From assembly GCA_029783825.1 (NCBI GenBank), contig JAREIK010010367.1, positions 16,651-80,650 of the forward strand: a DNA stretch of 64,000 bases. Reading direction: 5' to 3'. The notes under the pieces were generated by a model that was not told the origin of the DNA, made no database searches, and worked only from the letters and a program-made list of their open reading frames with translations. Each line of letters begins with the position of its first letter. Within the stretch, counting starts at the first letter, position 1. This stretch comes from Sapria himalayana (Eukaryota; Streptophyta; Magnoliopsida; Malpighiales; Rafflesiaceae). Position numbers and translations under genes: made by a program. Of this stretch, positions 10,411 through 23,169 are shown one piece after another.

Positions 10411-13400
10411 TTAGGAGTTTAGTAATTTAAGTATTTAGGTATTTTGTGGTTTATAGGTATTATTTAAAAAATCAAATAACAAAAAAATTATTTTTATGAT
10501 TTTTTCTCATTTTCAAGGTTATAACCATTGAAAATATGATAATTTTTTATTTTTTTTCAAATGTCAATACAATATTTAATTATAATAATCATAAAAATTA
10601 AATATCATGTAAATTCAATATAAATAATTTTATTGATCTATATTATAATATTGATCATAAAATAGATTAATAATATATTATTAATAAGATAGATATTAAT
10701 TAAAATATATTTACAAAACCTAAAACGATTCAAAATCAAAGTAAAATATATTACTAAATAATAATTTTTTATTTTTAAATTTTGGATTCTTTTTATAAGC
10801 TTATAAATTTTTTTGATGAAGATAAATTATTTAAATTATATTTTTCTCATTCATAATTTTATTTTGCAAATAATATTTTTATAAAAATAAAATAATAAAA
10901 AATTAAAATGAATATTGAAATTATAATGAATACAAATAAAAATGAGATATATGATTAATTATTTAGGGTATACTGGTTTAATGGTTTAAGTATTTAAGAG
11001 TTTAGGAGTTTAGTGATTTAAGTGTTTATGCATTTAGTAGGTTATATGTTTTATTTAAATAATTAAATAACAAAAAAATTATTTTTCAAATTTTTATCAA
11101 TTTTGAAGGTTATCACCTTGATAAATATAATAATTTTTAAATTTTTTTCAAATGTGAATACAATATTTAGTTATAATAAACTTAATAATTATATATAATG
11201 TAAATTAAAAATTAACAATTTTATTGATAGATATTAATAAACTAAATATAAATATAAATATAATAATGATCAAAAAATAAATTAATAAACTATTATATAT
11301 TGATAGATATTTATATATTGTTTATAAATACAAAACCTTTAAAGATGGTTTAAATGTTTAAGTTTTAAGGGTTTTGAGGTTTAGGAGTTTAATGATTTAA
11401 TCGTTTAGGCATTACGTAGTTTATTGGTTTTATATAAACAATAAAATAACAAAAAATTTATTTTTGTGATTTTATGTAATTTTCAAAGATGATAACCTTT
11501 AAAAATATAATAATTTTTAAATTATTTTCAAATGTAAATATAATATTTAGTTATAATAATCAGTATATTTATATATCATATAAATTCAATATAAACAATT
11601 TTAATGATAAATATTCTAATAATGATCAAAAAATAAATTAAGAATCTATTATTAATAAGATAGATATCAATTAAAATATAATTACAAAACCTAAAATGAT
11701 TCAGAAGCAAAGCAAAATATATTACTATATAATAATTTTTTATTTTAATTTTTTTTTATTTTAAAAAGTTTATGTATATTTTTTTGATGAAAAATAATTT
11801 ATATAAATTATATTTGTCTAACTCATAATTTATTCTGTAAATAATATATTTATAAAAATAAACAAATAAATATTTATAATGAATATTTTAAATTATAATG
11901 AAAAAAAATGAGATTTATTATTTATTATTTAGGGATACCAGTTTAATTTAAATTAGATATTTCTCACTAATTATTTATTTTGTAATTAATATTTCTATAA
12001 AAATAAACTGATAAATATTTAAAATAAAAATTTAAAATTATACTGAATAAAATTTAAAATGAGATTTATGATTTATTATTAATGTATACCAGTTTAATGA
12101 ATTAAGTATTAAAGGTTTTTTCATTTAGGATTTTTGCTATTTATGTCTTTATGCTTTTAGTGGTTTATACGTTTTATTTAGAAAAATAAAATATCAATAA
12201 AATTTTTTATAATTTTTTCTCATTTTCATAGGTTATGACCTTTGAAAATATAATAATATTTAAAATTTTTTGAAATGTGAATACAATACTTAGTTATAAT
12301 AATATTAATAATTATATATCATATAAATTCAATATAAACAATTTTATTGATATATATTATAATAATGATCAAAATTAAATTTATAAACTATTGATATTAA
12401 GATAGATATTAATTAAAAAATAATTATAAAACCCAACTTGATTCAAAATTATAGTAAAATATATTTATGGATAACAATTTTTAATTTTTAAATTTTTACT
12501 TCTTTTATAAGCATATATATTTTTTAAATTATATTTGTCGCACTCATAATTTATTTTGTAATAAATATTTCTATAAAATAAACTAATAAATAATTAAAAT
12601 GAATATTTAAAATTATAATAAATAGAATTAAAAATTAGATTTATTAATTTTTAATTAGTATAGAGTGGTTTAATGTTTTATGTATTTTGGCATTACGGGG
12701 TTAGGGAGTTTACTGATTTAACTGTGTATGCATTTAGTGGTTTATACGTGTTATTTAAAAAAATATCATAAAATTTATTTTTTTTATTTTTTGATATTTT
12801 CAAAGGGTATAACCTTTGAAAATATAATAATTTTTAAATTTTTTTCAAAAGTGAATACAATATTTAGTTATAATAATCATTATATTTATAAATCATATAA
12901 ATTCAATATAAATATTTTATTGATAAATATAAATTTTAGGAGTTATTGATTTAAGTATTTAGGCATTTAGTGGTTAATAGGATTTATTTAAACAATGAAA
13001 TAACAAAAATATTATTTTTGTTATTTTTTCACATTTTCAAAGGTTATAACATTTGAAAATATAATAATTTCAAAAATTTTTTTAAATGTGAATAAAATAT
13101 TTAGTAATAATAATCATTATAATTATATATAATATAAACTAATTATAAATAATTTTATTGATAGATATGATATCAATTATCAAAAAATAAATTAATAAAC
13201 TATTATTAATATGATAGATATAAATTAAAATATAATTACAAAACCTAAACTGATTCAAAATCAATGTGAAATTTATTACTATATAATAATTCTTTGTTTT
13301 TAAATTTTTACTTCTTTTTATAAGATTATATTTTTTTTATTAAATGTAAATTATTAATATTATATTTGTCTGACTAATTATTTATTTTGTAATTAATATT

Positions 13401-13482
13401 TATGTAAAAATTAAACTAATAAATATTTAAAATTAATATTTAAAATTATAATGAATACAAATTAAAATGAGATTTAAAATTT
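10411..13482 (+). repeat. AT-rich satellite array, block S3 (+)
   Basis: Cores near 10,517, 11,108, 11,493 (mutated, short spacing), 12,231, 12,805 and 13,042. The last two are only about 237 bp apart because one monomer is broken at about 12,925-12,940 and fused into the octamer tract of another. The post-module variant (ATAAACTAAATATAAATAT, AAAGATGGTTT) is at about 11,190-11,350, as after M1. The right-arm counterpart (41,288-44,715) has a fuller monomer where this break lies. No gene seen. Confidence 0.88.
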
Positions 13483-13487
13483 ATTAT
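13483..13487. repeat. Target-site duplication ATTAT, left of LTR copy 1
   Basis: ATTAT here is repeated at 14,059-14,063 on the other side of the LTR. It is the same target, in complement, as the ATAAT pair around LTR copy 2. Confidence 0.8.
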
Positions 13488-14058
13488 TGCTGTATATGTA
13501 ATTTATTTTTGATAATCTGTTTGTATAAACAAATATTTTTTCTTTTTTAATATTTTCATGTAAGTGCAGGAAAGGAAATATTAGGAGGCCGGGGATGTAG
13601 TAGTAGCACAATAACGGAGGTCTTGCTTACAGGACAATGGGTCAAAATTGGAGCAGAACCTGACCCGTCTCATGATCCAACCCACTCCGGTTAAATGAAC
13701 CAAAATAAATTTTAAAATAAAATGTTTTATAATTTTATTTTCGGGTGGCTATTTTTGGACCCATGGAACTGTTAATCGTCTCTCTCCCCTCTCTCTGTGA
13801 GATTTATCGCAACTATTCTATGTGCTGCATACTGTAAGATAGTTTTGTTGATTTAATTTGTAACGCAAAAGCATTTTCTGGTGGATTTAGCTAGTCGTAC
13901 TGAGCGACACTCGAAGCACATTTTTTTCGGTGTTTATTTCTCATTTTTTGATTCTATCATGGATGGTTGCTGAATTGGGATATATATATTGCTTGTTTTT
14001 GTTGTTTCTGTGTTTCTGTATCTCAATCTCACTACCGTGGAAGCACAATTGCCCAATA
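13488..14058 (-). mobile_element. Solo LTR of a Copia-type retrotransposon, copy 1
   Basis: On the minus strand the element starts TATTGGGCAATTGTGCTTCC (the first bases were TGTTGGGG in copy 2; one C-to-T change on the plus strand alters the TG start context) and ends CATATACAGCA. It is about 571 bp and is bounded by a perfect 5-bp duplication. A TGTTGG start, CA end, 5-bp duplication and this length fit plant Copia LTRs. No primer-binding site, gag-pol or second LTR is present, so it is a solo LTR left by LTR-LTR recombination. It interrupts a satellite monomer between its TTTATTATT end and the GTATACC start. The inverted partner at 40,711-41,282 shares position, flanks and target. Confidence 0.82.
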
Positions 14059-14063
14059 ATTAT
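14059..14063. repeat. Target-site duplication ATTAT, right of LTR copy 1
   Basis: Exact match to 13,483-13,487. The satellite then resumes with ATATGGTATACCGG. Confidence 0.8.
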
Positions 14064-17000
14064 ATATGGTATACCGGTTTAATGGATCGATTATTTAGGG
14101 GTTTTGTCATTTAAGAGTTTAGCAATTTATGTTTTAAGGCATTTAGTGGTATATAGGTTTTATTTATATAATCAAAATACAAAATTTTTTTTTGATTTTT
14201 TTAGATTTTGAATGGTTATAACCTTTGAAAATAAAACAATTTTTAAAATCTTTTGAAATGTGAATACCATGTATAATTATATTAAACTTTTTAATTATAT
14301 ATCATATAAATTCAATATAAATAATTTAAATGATAGATATTATAATAATTATCAAAAATTAAATTAATAAACTATTATTAATAATATAAATATTAATTAA
14401 AATATATTTAAATAACAAAAATGATTCAAAATCAAATAAAAATATATTACTAAATAAAAATTTTTAATTTTAATTTTTTCCATCTTTTTATAAGCTTATA
14501 TTTTTTATGATTAAAAATAAATTATATAAATAATATCTGTCTCACTCAAAATTTATTTTGCAATTAATTTTTCTAAAAAAGTAAAATATAAATAATTAAA
14601 ATGAATATTTAAAATTATAATAAATACAAATAAAAATGAGATTTATTATTTATTAGGTAGTATACAGCGGTTATAAGGTTTATGTATTTAGGGGTTTCGG
14701 GTTTTATGAGCTACTGATTTAAGTAAGTAAACATTTAGTGGTCTATAGGATTTATTTAAAAATAAATAACAAAAAATTTATTTTTTGTATTCTTTCTCAT
14801 TTTTTAACAGAATAACCTTTGAAAATATAATAATTTTTAAATTTATTTCAAAAGTGAATGCAATATTTATTTATAATAATCATAATAATTATATATCATA
14901 TAAATTCAATATAAACAATGTTATTGATAGATATTCTAATAATTATCAAAAAATAAATTAAAAATTTATTATGAATAAGATTGATATTACTTAAAGTATA
15001 ATATCAAAACCTAAAATGATTCAAAAGCAAATCAAAATATATCACTAAATAATAATTATTTGTTTTTAAATTTTTATGATTTTTATAACCTAATCTAATT
15101 CTTGGTGAAAAATATTTTTAATAAATTATATTTTTAACTCATAATTTATTTTATAATTAATAAATATATAAAAATAAAAAACTAAACAATCAAAATTAAT
15201 TTTTTAAATTATAATGAAAACAAATAAAAATGAGATTTATTAAATATTATTTAGGGTATACCGGTTTAAAGGATTATCTATATAGGGGTATCGATATTTT
15301 GTAGTTTAGTGATTTAAGTGCTTAGACATTTAGTGGTTTATATGTTTTATTTAAACAATGAAATAACAAAAAAAAATTATATTTTTTTATTTTTTGACAT
15401 TATTAAATGTTATTATCATTGAAAATACAATAATTTTAAATTTTTTTAAAAATGTGAATACAATATTTAGTAATAATAATCATTATAATTATATATAATA
15501 TAAACTAAATATAAACAATTTTATTGATAGATATGAAATCAATTATCAAAAAATAAATTAATATCCTATTATTAATATGATAGATATAAATTAAAATATA
15601 ATTAAAAAACCTAAAATGATTGAAAAACAATATAAAATTTATTATTAAATAATAATTTTTGTTTTATAGTTTTTACTTCTTTTTATAAGCTTATATATTT
15701 TTTTGATGAAAAATAAATTATTTAAATTATATTTGTATCACTCATAATTTATTTTGTAATTACTATTTCAATATATTATTTAAATTATATTTAAGGTTTA
15801 CGAGTTTAATTGTTTAAGTATTTAGGGGCTTCGGGGTTTAGGAGTTTATAGATTTATGTGTTTATGTATTTAATGGTTTATAAGTTTTATTTAAACAATG
15901 ATATAACAAAAAATTTATTTTTGTTATTTTTTCTCATTTTTGAAGGTTATAACCTTTCAAAATATAACAATTTTTAAATTTTGTTTATATATGAATACAA
16001 TATTTAGTTATGATAATCTTAATAATTATATATCATGTAAATTCAATATAAACAATTATATTGATAGATATTATATTAATGATCAGAAAATAAATTAATA
16101 AACTATTATTAATAAGATAGATATTATTTTAAATATATTTGCAAAACATAAATTTATTCAAAATCAAAATAAAATATATTACTTAATAATAATTTATTTG
16201 ATGTTTTGCTTATTTTAATAAGTTTATATTTTTTTTATTAAAAGTAAATTATTTAAATTATATTTGTCTTCCTCATAATTTATTTTTAATTTATAATTCT
16301 ATAAAAATAAACTAATAAATAATTAAAATGAATAATTAAAACTATAATGAATACAAATAAAATAGACATTTATTATTTATTGTTCAGGATATACTAGTTT
16401 AATGGTTTAAGTATTTAGATGTTTTGTGGTTTAGTGATTTAAGTGTTTAGGCCTTTAGTGATTTATGGTTTTTATTTAAAGAATGGAAAAATAAAAAATT
16501 TAATTTTTTGATTTTTTTAATTTTTGAGGGTTATTACCTTTGAAATTATAATAATTTTTAATTTTATTTAAATGTGAATATAATATTCAGTAATAATAAT
16601 CTTAATAATTATATATAATGTAAACTCAAAATAAATAATTTTATTAATAGATTTTATAATAATGATCAAAAAAAATTAATAAACTATTTTTAATAAGAAT
16701 TATATAAATTAAAATATAATTGCAAAATCAAAAAAGATTCAAAATAAAAATAAAATATATTACTAAATAATAAATTTTTGTTTTTAAAATTTTGCCTCTT
16801 TTTATAAGTATATATTTTTTTCTTAATGAAAAATAAATTATTTAAATTAGATCTGTCACACTAATAATTTATTTCGTAATTAATATTTCTATAAAAATAA
16901 ACTGATATATAATTAAAATAAAAATTTAAAAATATAGTTAATAAAAATTAAATTTAGATTTATGATTTTTTATTAATGTACACCAGTTTAATTGTTTAAG

Positions 17001-17708
17001 TATTTAGAGGTTTTGTCGTTTAGGAGTTTAGCAATTTATGTTTTTAGACATTTAGTGGTTTATAGGTTTTATTTAATCAATAAAATAACAAAAAAAAATT
17101 TTGTAATTTTTTCGCATTTTCATAGGTTATAACCTTTGAAAATATAATAATATTTAAATTTTTTTTGAAATATGAATACAATATTTAGTTATAATAATAT
17201 TAGTAATTATATATGATATAAATTCAATATAAATAATTTTATTGATAGATATTATAATAATGATCAAATTTAAATTAATAAACTATTAATAAAAAGATTG
17301 AAATTAATTAAAAAATATTTACAAAACCCAAATTGATTCAAAATAAAGTAAAATATATTACTGGATAATAATTTTTAATTTTTAAATTTTAACTTATTTT
17401 ATAAGCATATATTTTTTTTGATTAAAAATAAATAAATTAAAATCTATGTCACTCTCATAATTTAATTTGTAATAAATATTCTATAAAAATAAACAAATAA
17501 ATAATTAAAATGAATATTTAAAATTATAATAATTAGAAATAAAAATTAGATTTATTAATTATTAAGTAGTATATAGCAGTTTAATGGTTTATGTATTTAG
17601 GATATATAAGGTTTAAAAGTCTACTGATTTAACAGTGTATGCATTTAGTGGATTATAGGTTTTATTAAAAAAATATAATAATAACAAATTTATTTTTATT
17701 ATTTATTG

Positions 17709-17740
17709 TTATTTTCAAAGGTTATAACCTTTGAAAATAA
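17709..17740. repeat. Perfect 32-bp palindromic core, paired outer variant
   Basis: Half-site TTATTTTCAAAGGTTA followed by its exact reverse complement. Relative to the common half-site ATATTTTCAAAGGTTA, the outermost base changed on both arms, so symmetry is kept. Confidence 0.85.
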
Positions 17741-19043
17741 AATAATTTTTAAATTTTTCTTAAATGTGAATACAATATTTAGTTATAATAATCATTATAT
17801 TTATATATCAAATAAATTCAATATAAACAATTTTATTGATAAATATTCTAATAATGATCAAAAAATAAATTAATAATATATTATTAATAAGATAGATATC
17901 AATTAAAATATAATTACAAAACCTAAAATGATTCAGAAGAAAAGCAAAATATATTACTATATAATAATTTTTTATTTTGATTTTTTTTTCTTTTAAAAAG
18001 ATTATCAATAATTTTTTGATGAAAAATAATTTATATAATTTATATTTGTCTAACTCAATTTATTTTGTAATTAATATTTATATATAAATAATCAAATAAA
18101 TAATTAAAATGAATATTTAAAATTATATTGAAAAAAAATGTGATTTATTATTTATTTATATTATTTAGGGATACCAGTTTAATTTAAATTAGATCTGTTT
18201 CTCTAATAATTTATTTTGTAATTAATATTTTTATAAAATAAATTGATAAATAATTAATATAAAAATTTAAAATTATACTGTTTAATATTAAAATTAGATT
18301 TATGATTTATTATTAATATATACCACTTTAATGATTTAAGTATTTAGAGGTTTTGTCGTTAGGAGGTTAGCGATTTATGTTTTTAGGGTTTTAGTGGTTT
18401 ATAGGTTTTATTTAAAAAAATAAAATTACAAAAAAAATTTCTATAATATTTTATCATTTTCATAGGTTATAACATTTGAAATATAATAATATTTAAACTT
18501 TTTTGAAATTTTAATACAATATTTTGTTATAATAATATTAATAATTAATATATCATATAAATTCAATATAAACAATTTTATTGATAGATAATATAATAAT
18601 GATTAAAATTTAAATTAATAAACTATTAATAAAAATATTTATAATAATTTAAAAATATTTACAAAACCCAAAATGATTCAAAATTAAAGTTAATATAGTA
18701 TTGGATAATAATTTTTAAATTTTTACTTCTTTTATAAGCATATATATTTTTTGATTAAAAATAAACTAATTAAAATATATATGTCGCTCTAATAATTTAA
18801 TTTGTAATAAATATTTCTATAAATTTAAAATAATAAATAATTAAAATGAATATTTAAAATTATAATAAAATAGAAATAAATATTAGATGTATTAATTATT
18901 AAGTAGTATAAGCAGTTTAATGGTTTATGTATTTATGCATTATGAGGTTTAGAAGCTTACTGATTTAACTATGTATACATTTAGTTGTTTATACGTTTTA
19001 TTTAAAAAATAAATAATAAAAAAGTTATTTTTATTATTTTTTG

Positions 19044-19075
19044 ATATTTTCAAAGGTTATAACCTTTGAAAATAT
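19044..19075. repeat. Perfect 32-bp palindromic core, common form
   Basis: Half-site ATATTTTCAAAGGTTA followed by its exact reverse complement. Confidence 0.9.
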
Positions 19076-20323
19076 AATAAATTTTAAATTTTTTTTTAAA
19101 TGTGAATACAAGATTTAGTTATAATAATCATTATATTTATATATCATATAAATTCAATATATAAAATTTTATTGATAAATATTCGAATAATGATCAAAAA
19201 ATAAATTAATAATCTATTATTAATAAGATAGATATCAATTAAAATATAATTACAAAACCTAAAAATGATTCAGAAGAAAATCAAAATATATTACTATATA
19301 ATAATTTTTTGTTTTGAAATTTTTTTTTATTTTAAAAAGTTTATCAATAATTTTGATGAAAAATAATTTATATAAATTATATTTGTCTAACTCAATTTAT
19401 TTTGTAATTAATATTTATGTATAAATAAACAAATAAATAATTAAAATGAATATTTAAAATTATAATGACAAAAATGAGATATATTATTTATTATTTAGGG
19501 ATACCAGTTTAATTTAAATTAGATTTGTCTCACAAATAATTTATTTAGTTATTTATATTTCTATGAAATAAATTGATAAATAATTAAAATAAAAATTTAA
19601 AATTATACTGAATAAAAATTAAAATGAGATTTATGATTTATTATTAATGTATACCAGCTTAATGATTTAAGTGTTTAGAGGTTTTTTCGATATGAGTTTA
19701 GTGATTTATGTTTTTAGGCTTTTAGTGGTTTATAGGTTTTATTTAAAAAAATAAAATAACTAAACAAATTTCTATAATTTTTTATCATTTTCATAGGCTA
19801 TAACATTTGAAAATATAATAATATTTAAAATTTTTTGAACTTTTAATATAATATTTTGTTATAATAATATTAATAATTATATATCATATAAATTTAATAT
19901 AAATAATTTTATTGATAGATATTATAATAATGATCAAAAATTAAATTTATAAACTATTAATATTAAGATAGATATTATTTAAAAAATATTTACAAAACCC
20001 AAATTGATTCAAAATTAAAGTAACTTATATTACTTGATAATAATTTTTAATTTTTAATTTTTAAATTTATACTTCTTTTATAAGCATATATTTTTATTAG
20101 ATAAATAATATATTCTTTAAATTATATTTGTCCCACTCATAATTTATTTTGTAATAAATATTTCTAAATAAATACACTAATAAATAATTAAAATGAATAT
20201 TTAAAAATATAATAAATTGCAATAAAAAATAGATTTATTAATTATTAAGTAGTATTTAGCGCTTTAATGATTTATGTATTTAGGCATTGCGGGGTTTAGC
20301 AGTTTACTGATTTAACTTTATAT

Positions 20324-20331
20324 GTATTTAG
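20324..20331. repeat. Left target-site duplication of hAT element (GTATTTAG)
   Basis: Pairs with GCATTGAG at 24,053-24,060 (6 of 8 bases). The satellite consensus at this phase is GCATTTAG, so each copy differs from the presumed original by one substitution. Confidence 0.8.
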
Positions 20332-20341
20332 TAGGGCTGCT
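20332..20341 (+). repeat. hAT left terminal inverted repeat
   Basis: TAGGGCTGCT. Matches the reverse complement of the right end at 9 of 10 bases; similarity fades beyond that. Confidence 0.75.
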
Positions 20342-20542
20342 CACGAGACTCGGAGATTCACGACCCAACCCGAAGTCTTGTCCCGAAAAAATCAGGACTG
20401 AGAAAAATCCGTTGACTTTGACTTTTCCCATCCCATTCTTTCATGTATTTTTTCTTTTGGGACGATTCCAGATCTTAAGCAATATCCATCCCGAGAACCA
20501 TCCCGAGAACCATCCCATCCTAAAATATCGATACTAGAACAG

Positions 20543-20576
<34 letters not shown>

Positions 20577-20937
20577 CATGAAGATGCCCCCAATTCCCCT
20601 ACTGCCCATCCAATTCCGAAGCACCTATTGCTGTTCCGACGAGTTCCAGGCCACCTCACGCTGTTCCAGCCATGTTCATGTAGGTCCAGCCCTTGTCCGT
20701 CACACTTCTGGTTGCCTCCACCGTGTCTCAGATGCCACTAGCATTTTGGTTTGTTTTTCTGACGAGAATTGAGTGATTAATTATTATTATTATGTATCTC
20801 AGTTAGTTTTGTTGAGTATTGGTTGTTGTGTTGTGGTTGGGCCGAATGGGTGGGCTTAATGTGTTACAGTATGTTTTGTAGTGCTTGCTTGTTTGAAATA
20901 TTTATATGTATTTATACTTAACATAACATAGTAATTA
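20342..20937 (+). other. hAT subterminal region and leader, non-coding
   Basis: Holds CCCATCCC-like words, a direct duplication of ATCCCGAGAACC near 20,488-20,512, an (AT)n run, and a less AT-rich stretch (20,580-20,770) whose 64-codon frame has no transposase similarity that I can see. Probably promoter and leader of the transposase. Confidence 0.5.
20545..20575. repeat. (AT)n microsatellite within hAT
   Basis: About 15 uninterrupted AT dinucleotides. Confidence 0.95.
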
Positions 20938-23078
20938 ATGGCAATGAAGATTGCACAATCCAGTGGTAAACGAAAAATATAATAAATTGAAGATGATCAC
21001 ATCTCAAATGATCAAAGTACTGGTAAATCCAATCATCATCCTTTCACGAACCCTCCTATTGTTACGGCAGGATCTTCAATTCCAATTGTAAAAGAACGTC
21101 AAGGTACATCTAAGCCTCAAGTTCATAAAAAGTATAAGTAAGGTGTTTGGGAAACTTATAAGATATTAGTTGATTCAGAGAGAAATGAAACTGGTAGGGC
21201 AGCTTATATATGGTGTAGGAAAGAATAATTGGCAAAAAGTGATCAAGGTACTTTGGGTTTATTGAAATACTTGAGAGAGACTTGTAGCAAATTTCAACAC
21301 AAAAAAAGAATTAATAGAAGCTCACAAAGCTAATGACAAGTCACGAACTTTGTTGAGTTTCACTAAAGGTACTAATTCAGAGAATAACAAATTAACTTGT
21401 TGGCAATTTGATCATCAACTAGTTAGGGAGGCTTTGGTGAAAATGATCATAAAAGATGAATTGCCTTTTTGTTTTGTTGAGAGGGATGAGTTTAAAAAGT
21501 TTTGTAAAGTTAGTGTGCATAAATTTAAAATTCCATCTAGGCACTCTTTACTAGGGGATTGTTTTTCTTTGTTTGTGAAGGAAAAGAAGAAATTATTTGA
21601 TAGCATATCATCTTATTGTTGTAGAGTTTCTTTGACTACCGACACTTGGACTAGCATTCAAAATTTGTCTAATATATGTTCGACTGTTCATTTCATTGAT
21701 TCTCATTAAAACATACACAAAAGGCTTTTGAACTTTTGTGTAATTAAAAGTTATTCTGGAGTTAAAATTAGAAATGCTATTGAGTTTTTCATGAATGAAT
21801 GGGGTTTGAGAATGTTGATGTGCATTGCGGTTGACAATGCATCAAATAATGATGTTGCAGTTAAATAATTGAAAAAAAGGCTTGTGAAGAAAAGTGTTGT
21901 ACCTTTGAGAGGCGAGCATTTTCATATGAGATATTGTGCTCATATCCTAAACTTAATTGTCAGAGATGGCATTGCAGTAGTTGAAGGTGCTATTCAAAAA
22001 ATTAGAGGTGTGGTGAAATATGTCAGGAGCAGTCCTAAAAGATTAGATATGTTTAAGTTATGTGTTGAAGAAGCAAACTTGACATATGATTCTTCATTGC
22101 AATTAGATTTTCCTACAAGATGGAATTCAACTTATTTGATGCTACAAACTGATATAAAATATCAAAAAGAATTTGATAAGTTTGAGGACAAAGACAAAAG
22201 GTTTTTGAAGGAGTTTGGTTCAAACGTTCCAACTGTGAGAGACTGAACAAACGCCAAATTTTTGGCTGGTTTCTTGAAAGCTTTTTATGAGGTAACTTGT
22301 AAATTTTCTGGCTCATAATATTCTACCTCTAGTGTTTATTTTCTTGAGATTATTCAAATTTTTAAAAATATTGAGATTTGTTAAAATAGAAGAGACATAA
22401 TGGTGTCTGAAATGGATATGAAAATAAGGCATAAATTCAACAAATATTGGGGTTCTCTTCAATCAACAAATATTATGCTTTTAGTAGCAGTAGTGTTGAA
22501 TGCAAGATATAAGCTGAAATATCTCAAGGTTAAGTACACTTAGCATTATGAGGAGCAATTGGCTAAAAATTTGGTGAAAAATGTTATAAATGCTTTAAAT
22601 GAGATGATAGATGATTATAAAGATTTAAATGAAGATGAATCAAAAGAAGATGATTTCTCTTCTACTGTGTTGAAGAAAAATGATGATTTCTTTGATGGTA
22701 GAGATACTTATGTTGATGATTTTTTTTGTTGAATTGGAGAAAGAACAAGAAGTTGTAGCTTTGGAAGAGTTGGATAGGTACATGGAGAACAAACTTGAAA
22801 AAAATAGAATTGATTTTGATCTTCTAAACTGGTGGAAGGTAAATGAGGTTAGGTATCCTTCTTTGGCAAATGTAGCAAGAGATGTATTTTCTATCCAAGC
22901 ATCTACTGTGGCCTACCAATCTACATTTAGCACTGAAGGGAGAACTTTAGGTAAATTTAGGAGTTCTTTAACACCTATTACAGCTGAAGTTTTCATATGT
23001 CTACAAGATTGGTTGAGAAGCTCAAACAAACCTATTAAATTGAAGAATTAGTTCAAGACCTTGATGATAATGAATCAG
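20938..23078 (+). pseudogene. hAT transposase remnant (BED finger, RNase H-like core, hATC)
   Basis: A conceptual reading needs three frames. Frame from ATG 20,938: N-terminal part and a BED-like region (GVWETYKILVD, then WCRKE, then GTLGLLKYLRETCSK), with stops near 20,980, at 21,139 and at 21,226. The first BED cysteine appears to be Tyr. A frameshift lies at the A run 21,301-21,307. The next frame gives KDELPFCFVE, LTTDTWTS with the first catalytic-type Asp, VDNASNND with the second, YCAHILNLIV and FPTRWNSTYL, with stops at 21,707, 21,866, 22,244 and several more up to about 22,545. A second frameshift lies at the T8 run 22,720-22,727. The third frame holds the hATC dimerisation region, DLLNWWKVNEVRYPSLANVA to FSTEGRTLGKFRSSL, ending at 23,051. 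The Glu expected before the S-x-F-S motif is Gln (codon 22,917-22,919). Intact plant relatives are about 650-750 residues, so coverage is near full length but dead. Confidence 0.9.
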
Positions 23079-23169
23079 GTTAGTATACAAATCTTGTAAA
23101 TTTTAATTTCACTTTTACTTATTTTATTCATTCAATTTAATAAAAATATGGTTCAATTACAATTTTCAG
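23079..23169 (+). other. Possible 3' intron of the hAT transposase gene
   Basis: After a presumed small frameshift near 23,035, a frame reading EELVQDLDDNES runs up to a GT at 23,079. An AG preceded by TTTTC ends at 23,169 and is followed by EGSQDPN-type coding. The acidic tail and GT-AG boundaries are plausible for plant hAT genes. Inference only. Confidence 0.35.

Larger units (their letters stand above)
14064..20323 (+). repeat. AT-rich satellite array, block S4 (+)
   Basis: Starts with delta (14,080), epsilon (14,650) and zeta (15,260) monomers, which match 39,080-40,700 inverted. Further cores lie near 15,945, 16,530, 17,125, 17,720, 18,465, 19,054 and 19,796. Spacings alternate between about 590-600 and 742-745 bp; the longer ones include the truncated piece near 18,170 and 19,500. 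Ends at the hAT insertion. The frame at 17,808-18,008 (-) is an AT-rich satellite frame of Ile/Leu/Tyr/Asn/Phe that recurs elsewhere and is not treated as a gene. Confidence 0.9.

Noticed and set aside
10011..10430. Frames in the GC-richer part of module M (10,011-10,208; 10,239-10,430; 44,845-45,114 -)
   Set aside because: The two related ones (10,011; 44,845) start at TTG and the matching frame has an early stop in M1 (fourth codon) and M4 (ninth codon). No domain recognised in any.
12728..12949. Recurring 63-85 codon frames rich in Phe/Ile/Asn/Tyr (also 31,563; 34,181; 37,175; 58,718 -)
   Set aside because: They fall at the same monomer position, are stopped in most other monomers, and have the composition expected of AT-rich satellite DNA.
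13488..14058. Gene fragment or 5' UTR (CT-rich leader-like stretch, splice-like words)
   Set aside because: Better explained as an LTR by the TG..CA ends in copy 2, the 5-bp target duplication and the length.
17808..18008. Recurring frames on the other strand (also 26,698 -; 49,303 +; 56,044 +) with words like YILIDIYLINN
   Set aside because: Another satellite frame; hydrophobic only because of AT richness, and open in few monomers.
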